DNA of 64,000 bases from Vagococcus sp. CY52-2 (GTDB lineage Bacteria; Bacillota; Bacilli; Lactobacillales; Vagococcaceae), in the NCBI RefSeq assembly GCF_022655055.1, contig NZ_CP093384.1, positions 1,178,001-1,242,000 on the forward strand, written 5' to 3'. The position numbers and the translations under genes are program-made. Positions 1-6,349 of this stretch are shown piece by piece (position 1 is the stretch's first letter; each line of letters starts with the position of its first letter). A model generated the notes under the pieces. That model worked only from the letters and a program-made list of their open reading frames with translations. It did no database searches and was not told the DNA's origin.

Positions 1-8
1 TTATTCAT
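1..8 (-). CDS. Start of a CDS running off the window, probably tsaD
   Basis: Only an ATG and about two codons lie inside the window. An AGGA-type ribosome binding site lies upstream, and the start is 10 bases past the stop of rimI. In Firmicutes the order tsaB-rimI-tsaD is common, so this is probably the start of the t6A tRNA-modification ATPase TsaD. The identification rests on context alone. Confidence 0.4.
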
Positions 9-18
9 AACTCACGTC

Positions 19-477
19 CTAAAGTCTTAAAGACATTTCAATTGCATCTTCATTCGAAGAAATATAATAATTTTCTTTCACACCAATTTGTTTAAATCCA
101 AATACTCGATATACTGAAATGGCTTGATGGTTAGATGCTCTTACTTCTAAACTCATGGTTAAACAATTCATTTTAACTGCTTCTTTTCTTAATTGATGAA
201 GAATCTGCGTTCCAATACCTTGTAATTGGTAATTTTTCAATACAGCAATATTCGTAACATGAGCATCATCACACTCTATCCGAATACCACCAAATCCGAC
301 TAATTCATGATTTAATTGTGCTTTGATGTACCGACCATACTTTTTTTTACTTAGTTCCATCCACAAAATAGCCGTACTCCAAGGAGACTCACCATCGTAA
401 ACATTTTTTAATAATTGATGAAACGCCATAATGTCAGTTATTTTGGCTATTTGAAATTCCAAATCCGCTTCAATCAT
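19..477 (-). CDS. rimI: Ribosomal-protein-alanine N-acetyltransferase RimI
   Basis: A 152-residue GNAT-fold acetyltransferase. The acetyl-CoA binding motif is seen as Q-x-x-G-I-G-T in the middle of the protein (the LQGIGT segment), followed by the S-L-E-V-R-A-S-N and Y-x-x-x-G-F signatures typical of RimI. The family acetylates the N-terminal alanine of ribosomal protein S18. I chose the ATG at 477 over one 15 bases further upstream because a GAGGGGTG ribosome binding site lies between the two at proper distance. It sits between tsaB and the probable tsaD, the usual Firmicute arrangement. Confidence 0.88.
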   Translation of the reverse strand: MIEADLEFQIAKITDIMAFHQLLKNVYDGESPWSTAILWMELSKKKYGRYIKAQLNHELVGFGGIRIECDDAHVTNIAVLKNYQLQGIGTQILHQLRKEAVKMNCLTMSLEVRASNHQAISVYRVFGFKQIGVKENYYISSNEDAIEMSLRL

Positions 478-495
478 AACATCACCCCTCATTGA

Positions 496-1221
496 TTAAC
501 TTAAACGTTCAACGTAAGACTGTGTTTCAACTTCCCCATACTGTTTTTTTAACCATTCTTCTTCTGCTTCAACTTTTTTCAAATAAGTTGGAACAAAGAC
601 ATCGATATCTGTTATTTCTTCCATAAGATATTCTAATTCCAACATAACAGCTGGATTAGAAGGTTGAATGATTAACTCGATTTCTGCTTCAAGGGAAAAT
701 GTTTCAAATAAACTTTGTAATTTACCAAAATCTTCTCCGATAAAAACAATCGATTCTCCATAACTTAGTAAGATTTTAGTCCACTCTTCAAATGATATAT
801 ATTGATCTTCAATAACATTCATTAATTTAGAGCCGTCATATTTATAAGCACCTGTATATAAAAAGCCTCGCCTAGCATCCATAAATGGCACAATTAATTT
901 AGTTGTTTGTTGAATATTTTTTGCTAAACAAGCAAGTGAAGATATAGCATATAAAGAGGCATCCAAGCTCCAACTTAATGTTTTAGCTGTTGTCACACCA
1001 ATTCTTAACCCCGTATAGGAACCTGGCCCTTTTGCCACAATTATTTTAGTGATATCTGTCGGTGCTAACCGACTTTCACGAACACAAAAATCAATCGCTG
1101 GCATCAATGTTTCACTATGATTTTTACTTGCTTGACTGTAATAAGACGAGATGAGATTCTGTTCTTCTCCAAGTACGACACCTAGCGCTTTATTTGATGT
1201 ATCAATACCTAGTACTGTCAT
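496..1221 (-). CDS. tsaB: tRNA t6A biosynthesis protein TsaB
   Basis: A 241-residue protein of the ASKHA (actin-like ATPase) fold. It begins MTVLGIDTSN and carries the family motifs S-E-T-L-M-P and G-P-G-S-Y-T-G-L-R-I-G. TsaB is the partner that activates TsaD in making N6-threonylcarbamoyl-adenosine at position 37 of ANN-decoding tRNAs. The frame is open 12 codons further up, but a lysine/arginine-rich lead is not expected in this family, and an AGGATT ribosome binding site precedes the chosen ATG. It is directly upstream of rimI. Confidence 0.93.
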   Translation of the reverse strand: MTVLGIDTSNKALGVVLGEEQNLISSYYSQASKNHSETLMPAIDFCVRESRLAPTDITKIIVAKGPGSYTGLRIGVTTAKTLSWSLDASLYAISSLACLAKNIQQTTKLIVPFMDARRGFLYTGAYKYDGSKLMNVIEDQYISFEEWTKILLSYGESIVFIGEDFGKLQSLFETFSLEAEIELIIQPSNPAVMLELEYLMEEITDIDVFVPTYLKKVEAEEEWLKKQYGEVETQSYVERLS

Positions 1222-1293
1222 AATTATACCAATCCTTTTTCTATTTTTCTGTTTCATTGTAGCATAAAAGACTACCTTCTTGTGTTATTTAGA

Positions 1294-1342
1294 AATAAAA
1301 AAGAAAAAGAGTCTTCTTACTTGTTTTGATAATAAGAAGATT
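1294..1342 (-). terminator. Terminator-like hairpin on the minus strand
   Basis: An 8-bp inverted repeat (TCTTCTTA at 1312-1319, TAAGAAGA at 1333-1340) is followed on the minus strand by a long T-rich run. It lies outside any recognised operon end, just downstream of a 41-codon minus-strand ORF (1353-1478). The transcript it would end is unknown. Confidence 0.5.
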
Positions 1343-1352
1343 AGATAAGGAT

Positions 1353-1478
1353 TCAACTAACCAAAGCAGTCAAAATGATATGTATCGATTCATTCATATA
1401 ACTATTAAACTTCCAGTATGATTGATATCTTTTAGGCAACATGATAATACATGTTTTTACATTATAGTTTGGCTTCAT
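1353..1478 (-). other. Unassigned 41-codon ORF, possibly a gene remnant
   Basis: The ORF starts MKPNYNVKTC and ends with a TGA just ahead of a terminator-like hairpin. There is no ribosome binding site, and the same frame is readable upstream of the ATG without a start. It could be the tail of a lost gene or chance. The rest of the 1222-1533 gap shows nothing else I can name. Confidence 0.2.
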
Positions 1479-1533
1479 AAAAGTTAAATCATTACCTTTA
1501 AAATATACAATAAAAATAGAATAGGAGTACTTT

Positions 1534-1740
1534 ATGTTAAATTACTATAAACAATTGGCCAAGAACCATCCATATTGGCATGTCATTTTTATTTTAAGTA
1601 TCGCTAGTCTAGTTGGAATACTAATTGAGTATTTAATTAATAAAAATTTTATTGGTTCAGGTATATATGCTAGTGTTCTTTTAGGAATAATTGAAATAGC
1701 CAGAGTTAAAAAAAAAAGCATCATCACAATTGGTAATTAA
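1534..1740 (+). CDS. Small two-helix membrane protein of unknown function
   Basis: A 68-residue protein with a good AGGAG ribosome binding site. Two hydrophobic segments (about residues 17-34 and 40-57) flank a short charged loop, and the C-terminus is lysine-rich (ARVKKKS). It is one of few plus-strand genes here and stands alone, converging on the Ohr gene. I do not recognise the family. Confidence 0.6.
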   Translation: MLNYYKQLAKNHPYWHVIFILSIASLVGILIEYLINKNFIGSGIYASVLLGIIEIARVKKKSIITIGN

Positions 1741-1753
1741 ACTCTCTCAACAT

Positions 1754-1790
1754 AAAAAAAACCCCTCGATATTAAAAATAATCGAGGGGT
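1754..1790 (-). terminator. Terminator of the Ohr gene
   Basis: A 10-bp inverted repeat (ACCCCTCGAT at 1761-1770, ATCGAGGGGT at 1781-1790) is followed on the minus strand by a run of T residues. It lies between convergent genes, so it may also slow plus-strand transcription. Confidence 0.85.
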
Positions 1791-1818
1791 TAACACTATA
1801 TGAAATAACGTCATAATA

Positions 1819-2229
1819 TTACTCTGCAAGTAATGTAATATCAACATTTCCTTTAATTGCCTTTGTATAAGGACAAATGGTTTCAGTTTCCTTTAGATAT
1901 TTCATTGTATCATCTTTAGATAAACCGTCTATTTTACCAATTAAAGTGACTTCAAGATGTAAACTGTGTTCATCAGGTAAATCACCAAGTAACGTAACTT
2001 CTGCTCTAATTTCACGATGATGATCAGCTAACCCATCACGCTTCAAAGGAAATTCTAATGCACCATTAAAACAAGCAGAGATACCTGCTGCAAATAATTC
2101 TTCTGGATTAGTATAACCTTCCTTTTTTTGTCCGCTAGTTTTTAAATCTAAAAATCCAGTTATAGATTTACTTTCTCCTTCACGGCCTCCACTATTTACT
2201 ACAGTTGAAATTGACATTTTTTTTGACAT
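1819..2229 (-). CDS. Organic hydroperoxide resistance protein (Ohr/OsmC family)
   Basis: A 136-residue protein with the Ohr layout. The first redox cysteine, C53, is in the motif NPEELFAAGISACF, and the second is in ICPYTKAIKGN near residue 118. An arginine near residue 16 matches the active-site arginine of the family. Ohr proteins reduce organic peroxides with a thiol pair in the cytoplasm. A monocistronic gene with its own terminator. I cannot see an OhrR regulator beside it. Ohr is favoured over OsmC by the CPY motif and the length. Confidence 0.85.
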   Translation of the reverse strand: MSKKMSISTVVNSGGREGESKSITGFLDLKTSGQKKEGYTNPEELFAAGISACFNGALEFPLKRDGLADHHREIRAEVTLLGDLPDEHSLHLEVTLIGKIDGLSKDDTMKYLKETETICPYTKAIKGNVDITLLAE

Positions 2230-2390
2230 ACCTATTCCTCCTATCTATTAATCAATTTTACAAAAAAGTTGTATTATTTTCAAATAATCGAACTGAACTA
2301 TAGGATAATAATCATCACTATAAATATTGAGATTTACAAACTGATACCTTTTAATTTAATACAATACTATATAACTATATAAAATTTAAC

Positions 2391-2501
2391 TCATTTATAC
2401 TGTCTATCTCCGTTTATTATCTCTTTTAATTTTATGATTATTATTTTAAAATAAGAATAAAGAAATATTAAAAAACTAACAATTTGAATAACTAATATCA
2501 C
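2391..2501 (-). CDS. Possible 36-residue hydrophobic peptide, overlapping the previous ORF
   Basis: A GTG start overlaps the TGA of the upstream 39-residue ORF (sequence GTGA). It encodes a hydrophobic N-terminal half (ILVIQIVSFLIFLYSYF) and a charged tail ending NGDRQYK. There is no ribosome binding site of its own, so expression would depend on translational coupling. Membrane-helix-plus-charged-tail composition is typical of small membrane peptides and toxins, but AT-rich DNA also produces such ORFs by chance. Confidence 0.35.
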   Translation of the reverse strand: MILVIQIVSFLIFLYSYFKIIIIKLKEIINGDRQYK

Positions 2502-2617
2502 CCCCAAATAATCAGTTGTTTACTATCTGCTCCTAATAAGTTTTGCCACATTATAGTAATAGAAAATAACAAAATACCTACTAAAAGAATATAAAAAGAA
2601 TGTTTATATTTTTTCAT
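2498..2617 (-). CDS. 39-residue single-helix membrane peptide
   Basis: The ORF starts MKKYKHSFYILLVGILLFS. A strong AAAGGAG ribosome binding site is placed 7 bases before the ATG, the best reason to believe it is expressed. A basic N-terminus and one hydrophobic helix (about residues 8-23) are followed by a short polar tail. It overlaps a second small ORF by 4 bases. No family recognised. It stands about 400 bases downstream of the CPBP protease gene on the same strand. The remainder of 2230-3002 is very AT-rich, with no other gene I can support. Confidence 0.5.
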   Translation of the reverse strand: MKKYKHSFYILLVGILLFSITIMWQNLLGADSKQLIIWG

Positions 2618-2873
2618 ATAATTCTCCTTTTCTAATTGTAATAATATAATGTTTAAATATAACTATATTAATATCGAACATCAATATATTTGGTAACCAA
2701 TAAAAATAGAAAAATTAAATAAAAGATATGTATAAAGTCATTAATAACTATAAATTACTACTAAATAAAAATAGTATATATGAATGTAAAATAAAATATG
2801 CTGAAAAAATAAAAATTATTATAATTTAAATAGAGCTCTTTTTAACATACATATTAATTAATATAAACTAAAA

Positions 2874-2918
2874 TTAGACTATAAATTACCAATAAAGTAT
2901 CGGAAATTTATAGTCTAA
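2874..2918. terminator. Perfect 14-bp inverted repeat, probable terminator of the CPBP operon
   Basis: TTAGACTATAAATT (2874-2887) is repeated inverted at 2905-2918 with a 17-base loop. T-rich DNA follows on both sides: CTTGTTTTTT on the plus strand and TTTTAGTTT on the minus. The only clear gene feeding into it is the CPBP gene on the minus strand. Confidence 0.55.
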
Positions 2919-3002
2919 ACTTGTTTTTTATTATTATCCCATTTTTCAGAACAATATTGTACCTAATTATATTATCAAGCTTTCTCTTTAATTTAACCTA
3001 TT

Positions 3003-3728
3003 TTAAATGGATAAGCCAAATAAGTAAGACAGTAATAGAACAATAGCTCCCATAATATTATTCATAAAGTGTACTAACATAGAATCAATAATTCGACCAC
3101 GTGAACTATATGCCCAATACATCAAAGCACCTAAAGAGGCATACATCCCGAAAGAAATAATATTTGAAGATAAATGAACGCTGGAGAACACTAGAGAGGT
3201 CACAATCATTGGAACCCAGACAGGCATTTTTGGAAACAGTAATGTCGTTGGTAACCCACGAAAAATTAGTTCTTCTAGAATAGGAGCTTTAATAGCTATG
3301 GTAATAGTCATAATCAACACATAATAAATCGATTCATCTTGAGAAAATAATGCCGCAATCGCTTCATCATTAGCACTTGAACCAGTTCCATAAAATTGTT
3401 GCATTAAACCAGTTCCAACAATAGCTATCACACGTCCTAATAAAAAGATTTTAAACGCACGCCATATGTCTTTTCCTGTAACACTTGTATCAATATCATG
3501 TGATTTTTTTTTATAGTATCTCCAAATAAACCATATCACACCAACCAATACAATTAACCAACACATAAACAAAATAAAACTCACACCATTTTGTTTTTTA
3601 TTAAAAATAGGTTGAAACAGGGTTAACAATACTGAAGGAAACTCACTCACTATCAACATACCTAAAATAATAAAAATACCAATAATAAATAATGCGATTT
3701 TTTTACCTATAGAAACTTCTTCTTTCAA
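3003..3728 (-). CDS. CPBP family intramembrane metalloprotease
   Basis: A 241-residue multi-pass membrane protein with all three conserved motifs of the CPBP (CAAX-protease and bacteriocin-processing) family: EELIFRG at residues 152-158, FSSVH at 181-185 and HFMNN at 220-224. The metal/catalytic residues look complete, so an active protease is expected. In Gram-positives such proteins process peptides or give bacteriocin self-immunity. The start is a TTG overlapping the TGA of the upstream gene by 4 bases, with a GGAGG site 7 bases before it, so the two are translationally coupled. Its substrate is unknown. The GalT-like partner is an unusual neighbour. Confidence 0.85.
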   Translation of the reverse strand: MKEEVSIGKKIALFIIGIFIILGMLIVSEFPSVLLTLFQPIFNKKQNGVSFILFMCWLIVLVGVIWFIWRYYKKKSHDIDTSVTGKDIWRAFKIFLLGRVIAIVGTGLMQQFYGTGSSANDEAIAALFSQDESIYYVLIMTITIAIKAPILEELIFRGLPTTLLFPKMPVWVPMIVTSLVFSSVHLSSNIISFGMYASLGALMYWAYSSRGRIIDSMLVHFMNNIMGAIVLLLSYLFGLSI

Positions 3729-4765
3729 TACTTAACCTCCAATTCATTGCTTAATATTTCCATTGTACATAACCAATTATCTCGTGATTTTTCAAAAATT
3801 TCTTCATTTAATGTAATAATAAATTGGTAGCCTGTATCTATTTTTAATAAATCATAAGTAAAATCTGTACTAAATAATCCTTTTTTTAAAGAAACTGTTA
3901 GAGAAAAAATATAACTAAAAATCAGCCATAAATCCTTAGCTTTCTTTACTTGAATAACCAACTCATTATTTTTTAGACTGTTATAAGATAGCAAAGAATC
4001 TTTAAAAAATGGCAGAGTTTGATGACAAGTCATTTTTCTATTTTTTTGAGGTCTTCTTCCAATCAAATAACTATGTCCTTTAAATGAATTTTCACTACAA
4101 TACTGTAATTCATATTGTGGATATAAATCAACGATTCCTGTCATTCTATCCAACAAATAACTATTCATTAATAAATATGTGTGAGCCTCTGTAAAAAATA
4201 TTCCTTCTTCGATTTCTTTTTTTGTTGGGTTTAATTGATATCCCCAACTGTCATTAGCTAAATTTAACCGAATAAATCGTCTAGTCTTTTTTAAATAATC
4301 TGAGTGATGAACAAATACTCCTTCATTACAAAAACAGATGGGACAAATTCCTTCTTCCTCATTATCATAATCTTCATGTGTTTCACCTGTTAGATAACCA
4401 TTCACTTGATTCAACCAATAAAAATAATTTGTTGCCTCAACTGCAGAGGTTTCAAATTTTTTAGCAAACATAGCATTCACGACAGATGGTGGTGGTGTTA
4501 AAATATCCATCAAACTTTGTGATAAAAACTCAATATCTTTATCAGTTTGATAACAATCTGGCTTATTTTTCTTAGCAATTTTTACTAGAGAGTGACACAA
4601 TTCCTCTGTTGAAAGATTAGAAATTTGATTTCTGGTATCGACTATTTCTCCACACCCAATCATTTCAGCTATCTTATTTTGAAGATAAACTCGATCTAGT
4701 CGCATCCAGCCACCGGATTCAATCGCTAAACTAACAAAATCATAAACTACCTGAGAGTCTTTCAT
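3725..4765 (-). CDS. Degenerate GalT-type (Gram-positive galactose-1-P uridylyltransferase-like) protein lacking the catalytic histidines
   Basis: 346 residues. The N-terminal 125 residues follow the Firmicute GalT type: DRVYLQNK at 24-31, LMDILTPPPSVVN at 85-97, then a Y-x-x-x-x-x-NGYL segment. CPICFCNEG at 141-149 and the RFIRLNL...WGYQLNP stretch at 163-180 also match in order. Genuine enzymes then have a G-G-S-I-L-[ST]-H-[DE]-H-Y-Q active site. Here the aligned stretch reads GHSYLIGRRPQ (230-240), so both catalytic histidines are gone. The family is about 490 residues long, so roughly 150 are also missing. It is therefore probably a non-enzymatic, perhaps sugar-nucleotide-sensing protein (inference). 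A strong AAAGGAG site precedes it, and the coding sequence is intact. It is coupled to the CPBP protease. Confidence 0.65.
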   Translation of the reverse strand: MKDSQVVYDFVSLAIESGGWMRLDRVYLQNKIAEMIGCGEIVDTRNQISNLSTEELCHSLVKIAKKNKPDCYQTDKDIEFLSQSLMDILTPPPSVVNAMFAKKFETSAVEATNYFYWLNQVNGYLTGETHEDYDNEEEGICPICFCNEGVFVHHSDYLKKTRRFIRLNLANDSWGYQLNPTKKEIEEGIFFTEAHTYLLMNSYLLDRMTGIVDLYPQYELQYCSENSFKGHSYLIGRRPQKNRKMTCHQTLPFFKDSLLSYNSLKNNELVIQVKKAKDLWLIFSYIFSLTVSLKKGLFSTDFTYDLLKIDTGYQFIITLNEEIFEKSRDNWLCTMEILSNELEVKY

Positions 4766-4815
4766 AATGATTCTCCTTTATTAAATTGACTAACCAATAT
4801 TATAAACTATTTTTA

Positions 4816-4866
4816 CAAAAAAAACCTGTTTTTTCAAAGAATTTCCTCTTTAAAAACAACAGATTT
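4816..4866 (-). terminator. Terminator of nagB
   Basis: A long AT-rich hairpin pairs a CTGTT..AAAG arm with a CTTTG..ACAG arm and is followed by eight T residues on the minus strand, directly past the nagB stop. Confidence 0.7.
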
Positions 4867-4872
4867 TTCTCA

Positions 4873-5574
4873 TTATAATTTACTAGCCGCTTCTTCATCT
4901 ACAATAATAGTCACATCAGGATGAACTTGTAAAGCACTTGCAGGGACTAATTCAGATACAGGTCCTTTAACCGTTTCATAAATAGCTTGAGCTTTTTTTG
5001 GTCCATAAGCTAATAAAATAATTTTATCTGCCATCATAATAGACCCAATTCCCATTGAATACGCTTTTGTTGGAACTTCTGAAATATCAGAAAAATTTCG
5101 ACTATTTGCTTCAATCGTTGATTCCGTTAGATTAACTTCACTTGTTTTACCATCAAAAGAAGATCCTGGCTCATTAAATCCAATATGTCCATTTTCGCCA
5201 ATTCCTAAAATTTGAATATCAATTGGATGTGCTTCTAAAATTTCATCATAGCGTTTGCATTCTTCCTTCGCATTTTTTGCCATGCCGTTTGGTAAAAATG
5301 TTTCTTTAAATGGTTTTTCATTAAATAAATGTTCTTTCATAAAATAATGATAGCTTTGTGGATTGTCTGCTTTAAGTCCGACATATTCATCCAAGTTAAC
5401 AGACGTCATATTGCTAAAATCAACATCACTTTCTATCATTTCTTTATATAATGCCTCAGGAGTACTTCCAGTTGCTAAACCTAGCGTTTTAATTCCATTA
5501 GCCATTCCATCTTTAATCATATCAAAAGCAACTATTGCACCTTCAAATTGGTCTTTTACTTTAATGATTTTCAT
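4873..5574 (-). CDS. nagB: Glucosamine-6-phosphate deaminase
   Basis: A 233-residue cytoplasmic enzyme converting glucosamine-6-phosphate to fructose-6-phosphate and ammonia. Visible motifs are LGLATGSTP (substrate phosphate loop), NLDEYVGL (catalytic aspartate) and GIGENGHIGFNEPG (catalytic histidine region). The ATG at 5574 is preferred over one six codons upstream, because a GGAGGG ribosome binding site lies between them and the resulting MKIIKVKDQ start matches the family. It is transcribed alone from a promoter overlapped by a NagR-type operator. Confidence 0.95.
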   Translation of the reverse strand: MKIIKVKDQFEGAIVAFDMIKDGMANGIKTLGLATGSTPEALYKEMIESDVDFSNMTSVNLDEYVGLKADNPQSYHYFMKEHLFNEKPFKETFLPNGMAKNAKEECKRYDEILEAHPIDIQILGIGENGHIGFNEPGSSFDGKTSEVNLTESTIEANSRNFSDISEVPTKAYSMGIGSIMMADKIILLAYGPKKAQAIYETVKGPVSELVPASALQVHPDVTIIVDEEAASKL

Positions 5575-5590
5575 AATAAATCCCTCCATC

Positions 5591-5633
5591 ATTGGTATAG
5601 TCCAATTATACTCTTATCTGTTTCTTTTTTCAA
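5591..5633 (-). promoter_or_regulatory. nagB promoter with NagR/DasR-type operator
   Basis: The -35 TTGAAA (5628-5633) and -10 TATAAT (5605-5610) are separated by exactly 17 bases. The palindrome ATTGGTATAGTCCAAT at 5591-5606 overlaps the -10 and the expected start of transcription. It resembles the operator of GntR-family amino-sugar regulators (NagR/DasR), which are released by glucosamine-6-phosphate or its N-acetyl form. The rest of 5641-5918 is AT-rich and shows nothing else. Confidence 0.7.
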
Positions 5634-5918
5634 GAAAGAGTTTTTTTTCCATGATTTAACTAGCTATTGCCCACTAAAGATATACCACCAGCAATCATTT
5701 TTTAAGACGCTATTTTTCTTTAAATACTAAATATTAAATGAATATTGTTCATTTATACATACAATAAGTCACAAAGTAAAATAATCAAACAGTCACATTA
5801 GACTTTAATCCTTGAAAAATTATCCGAGTTCATCAATTTTTTTTATCTTCTAATCAAATAGTAGTACATATTATTTGATACACCCAATACAACTCGATAC
5901 TATAATATAAATTAAATG

Positions 5919-5958
5919 TAAAAAAACATCACCTTACTTTTTAAAAAGTAAGATAATG
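5919..5958 (-). terminator. Terminator of the 66-residue ORF
   Basis: The palindrome CTTACTTTTTAAAAAGTAAG (5933-5952) has flanking CAT/ATG pairing and is followed by seven T residues on the minus strand. Confidence 0.75.
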
Positions 5959-5964
5959 CCTCTT

Positions 5965-6165
5965 TTAATAACTATAATGATTCTCACCATCAGCATATTT
6001 CATAGCTTGTTTTTGAACTAGCTCAATATATATATCTTCTGCTTCTTCAATACTTGTACAATTAATCGTAATTTTCTTCCCATTTTTTTCCAATCGATCC
6101 TGAACTAATTTTAGTGCCACATTTTGATTTAATTTTTTGGATGTTTCTTGATAATCTTTTTTCAT
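5965..6165 (-). CDS. Small cytoplasmic protein of unknown function
   Basis: 66 residues, highly charged, no membrane segment, predicted mostly helical. A short strand-like segment KKITINCTS at about 30-38 is followed by an acidic helix (IEEAEDIYIELVQKQ). It has an AAAGG ribosome binding site and its own terminator, which support a real gene. No family recognised. Confidence 0.6.
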   Translation of the reverse strand: MKKDYQETSKKLNQNVALKLVQDRLEKNGKKITINCTSIEEAEDIYIELVQKQAMKYADGENHYSY

Positions 6166-6298
6166 TATTTATCAGCCTTTCTTTTATTAATCACGGACAA
6201 TTAATTATGTATCAAATATATTTTAACTCTTAACTACTGAACAGTTATAATAAAACTATAAAATATTAACGATTAATAAATGAAGAATTAAAAACAAT

Positions 6299-6338
6299 AA
6301 AAAAAACAAAATGCTTAATATTAACATTCTGTTTTTTA
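6299..6338 (-). terminator. Terminator of the Na+/H+ antiporter gene
   Basis: The hairpin arms ACAAAATG and CATTCTGT pair fully only as minus-strand RNA, where the one irregular pair becomes G-U. A run of T follows on that strand. Confidence 0.7.
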
Positions 6339-6349
6339 TTTCTATAATT

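Noticed and set aside
2728-2832. Plus-strand 34-codon ORF (MYKVINNYK...)
   Set aside because: No ribosome binding site, extreme AT content and low-complexity composition. Expected by chance in such DNA.
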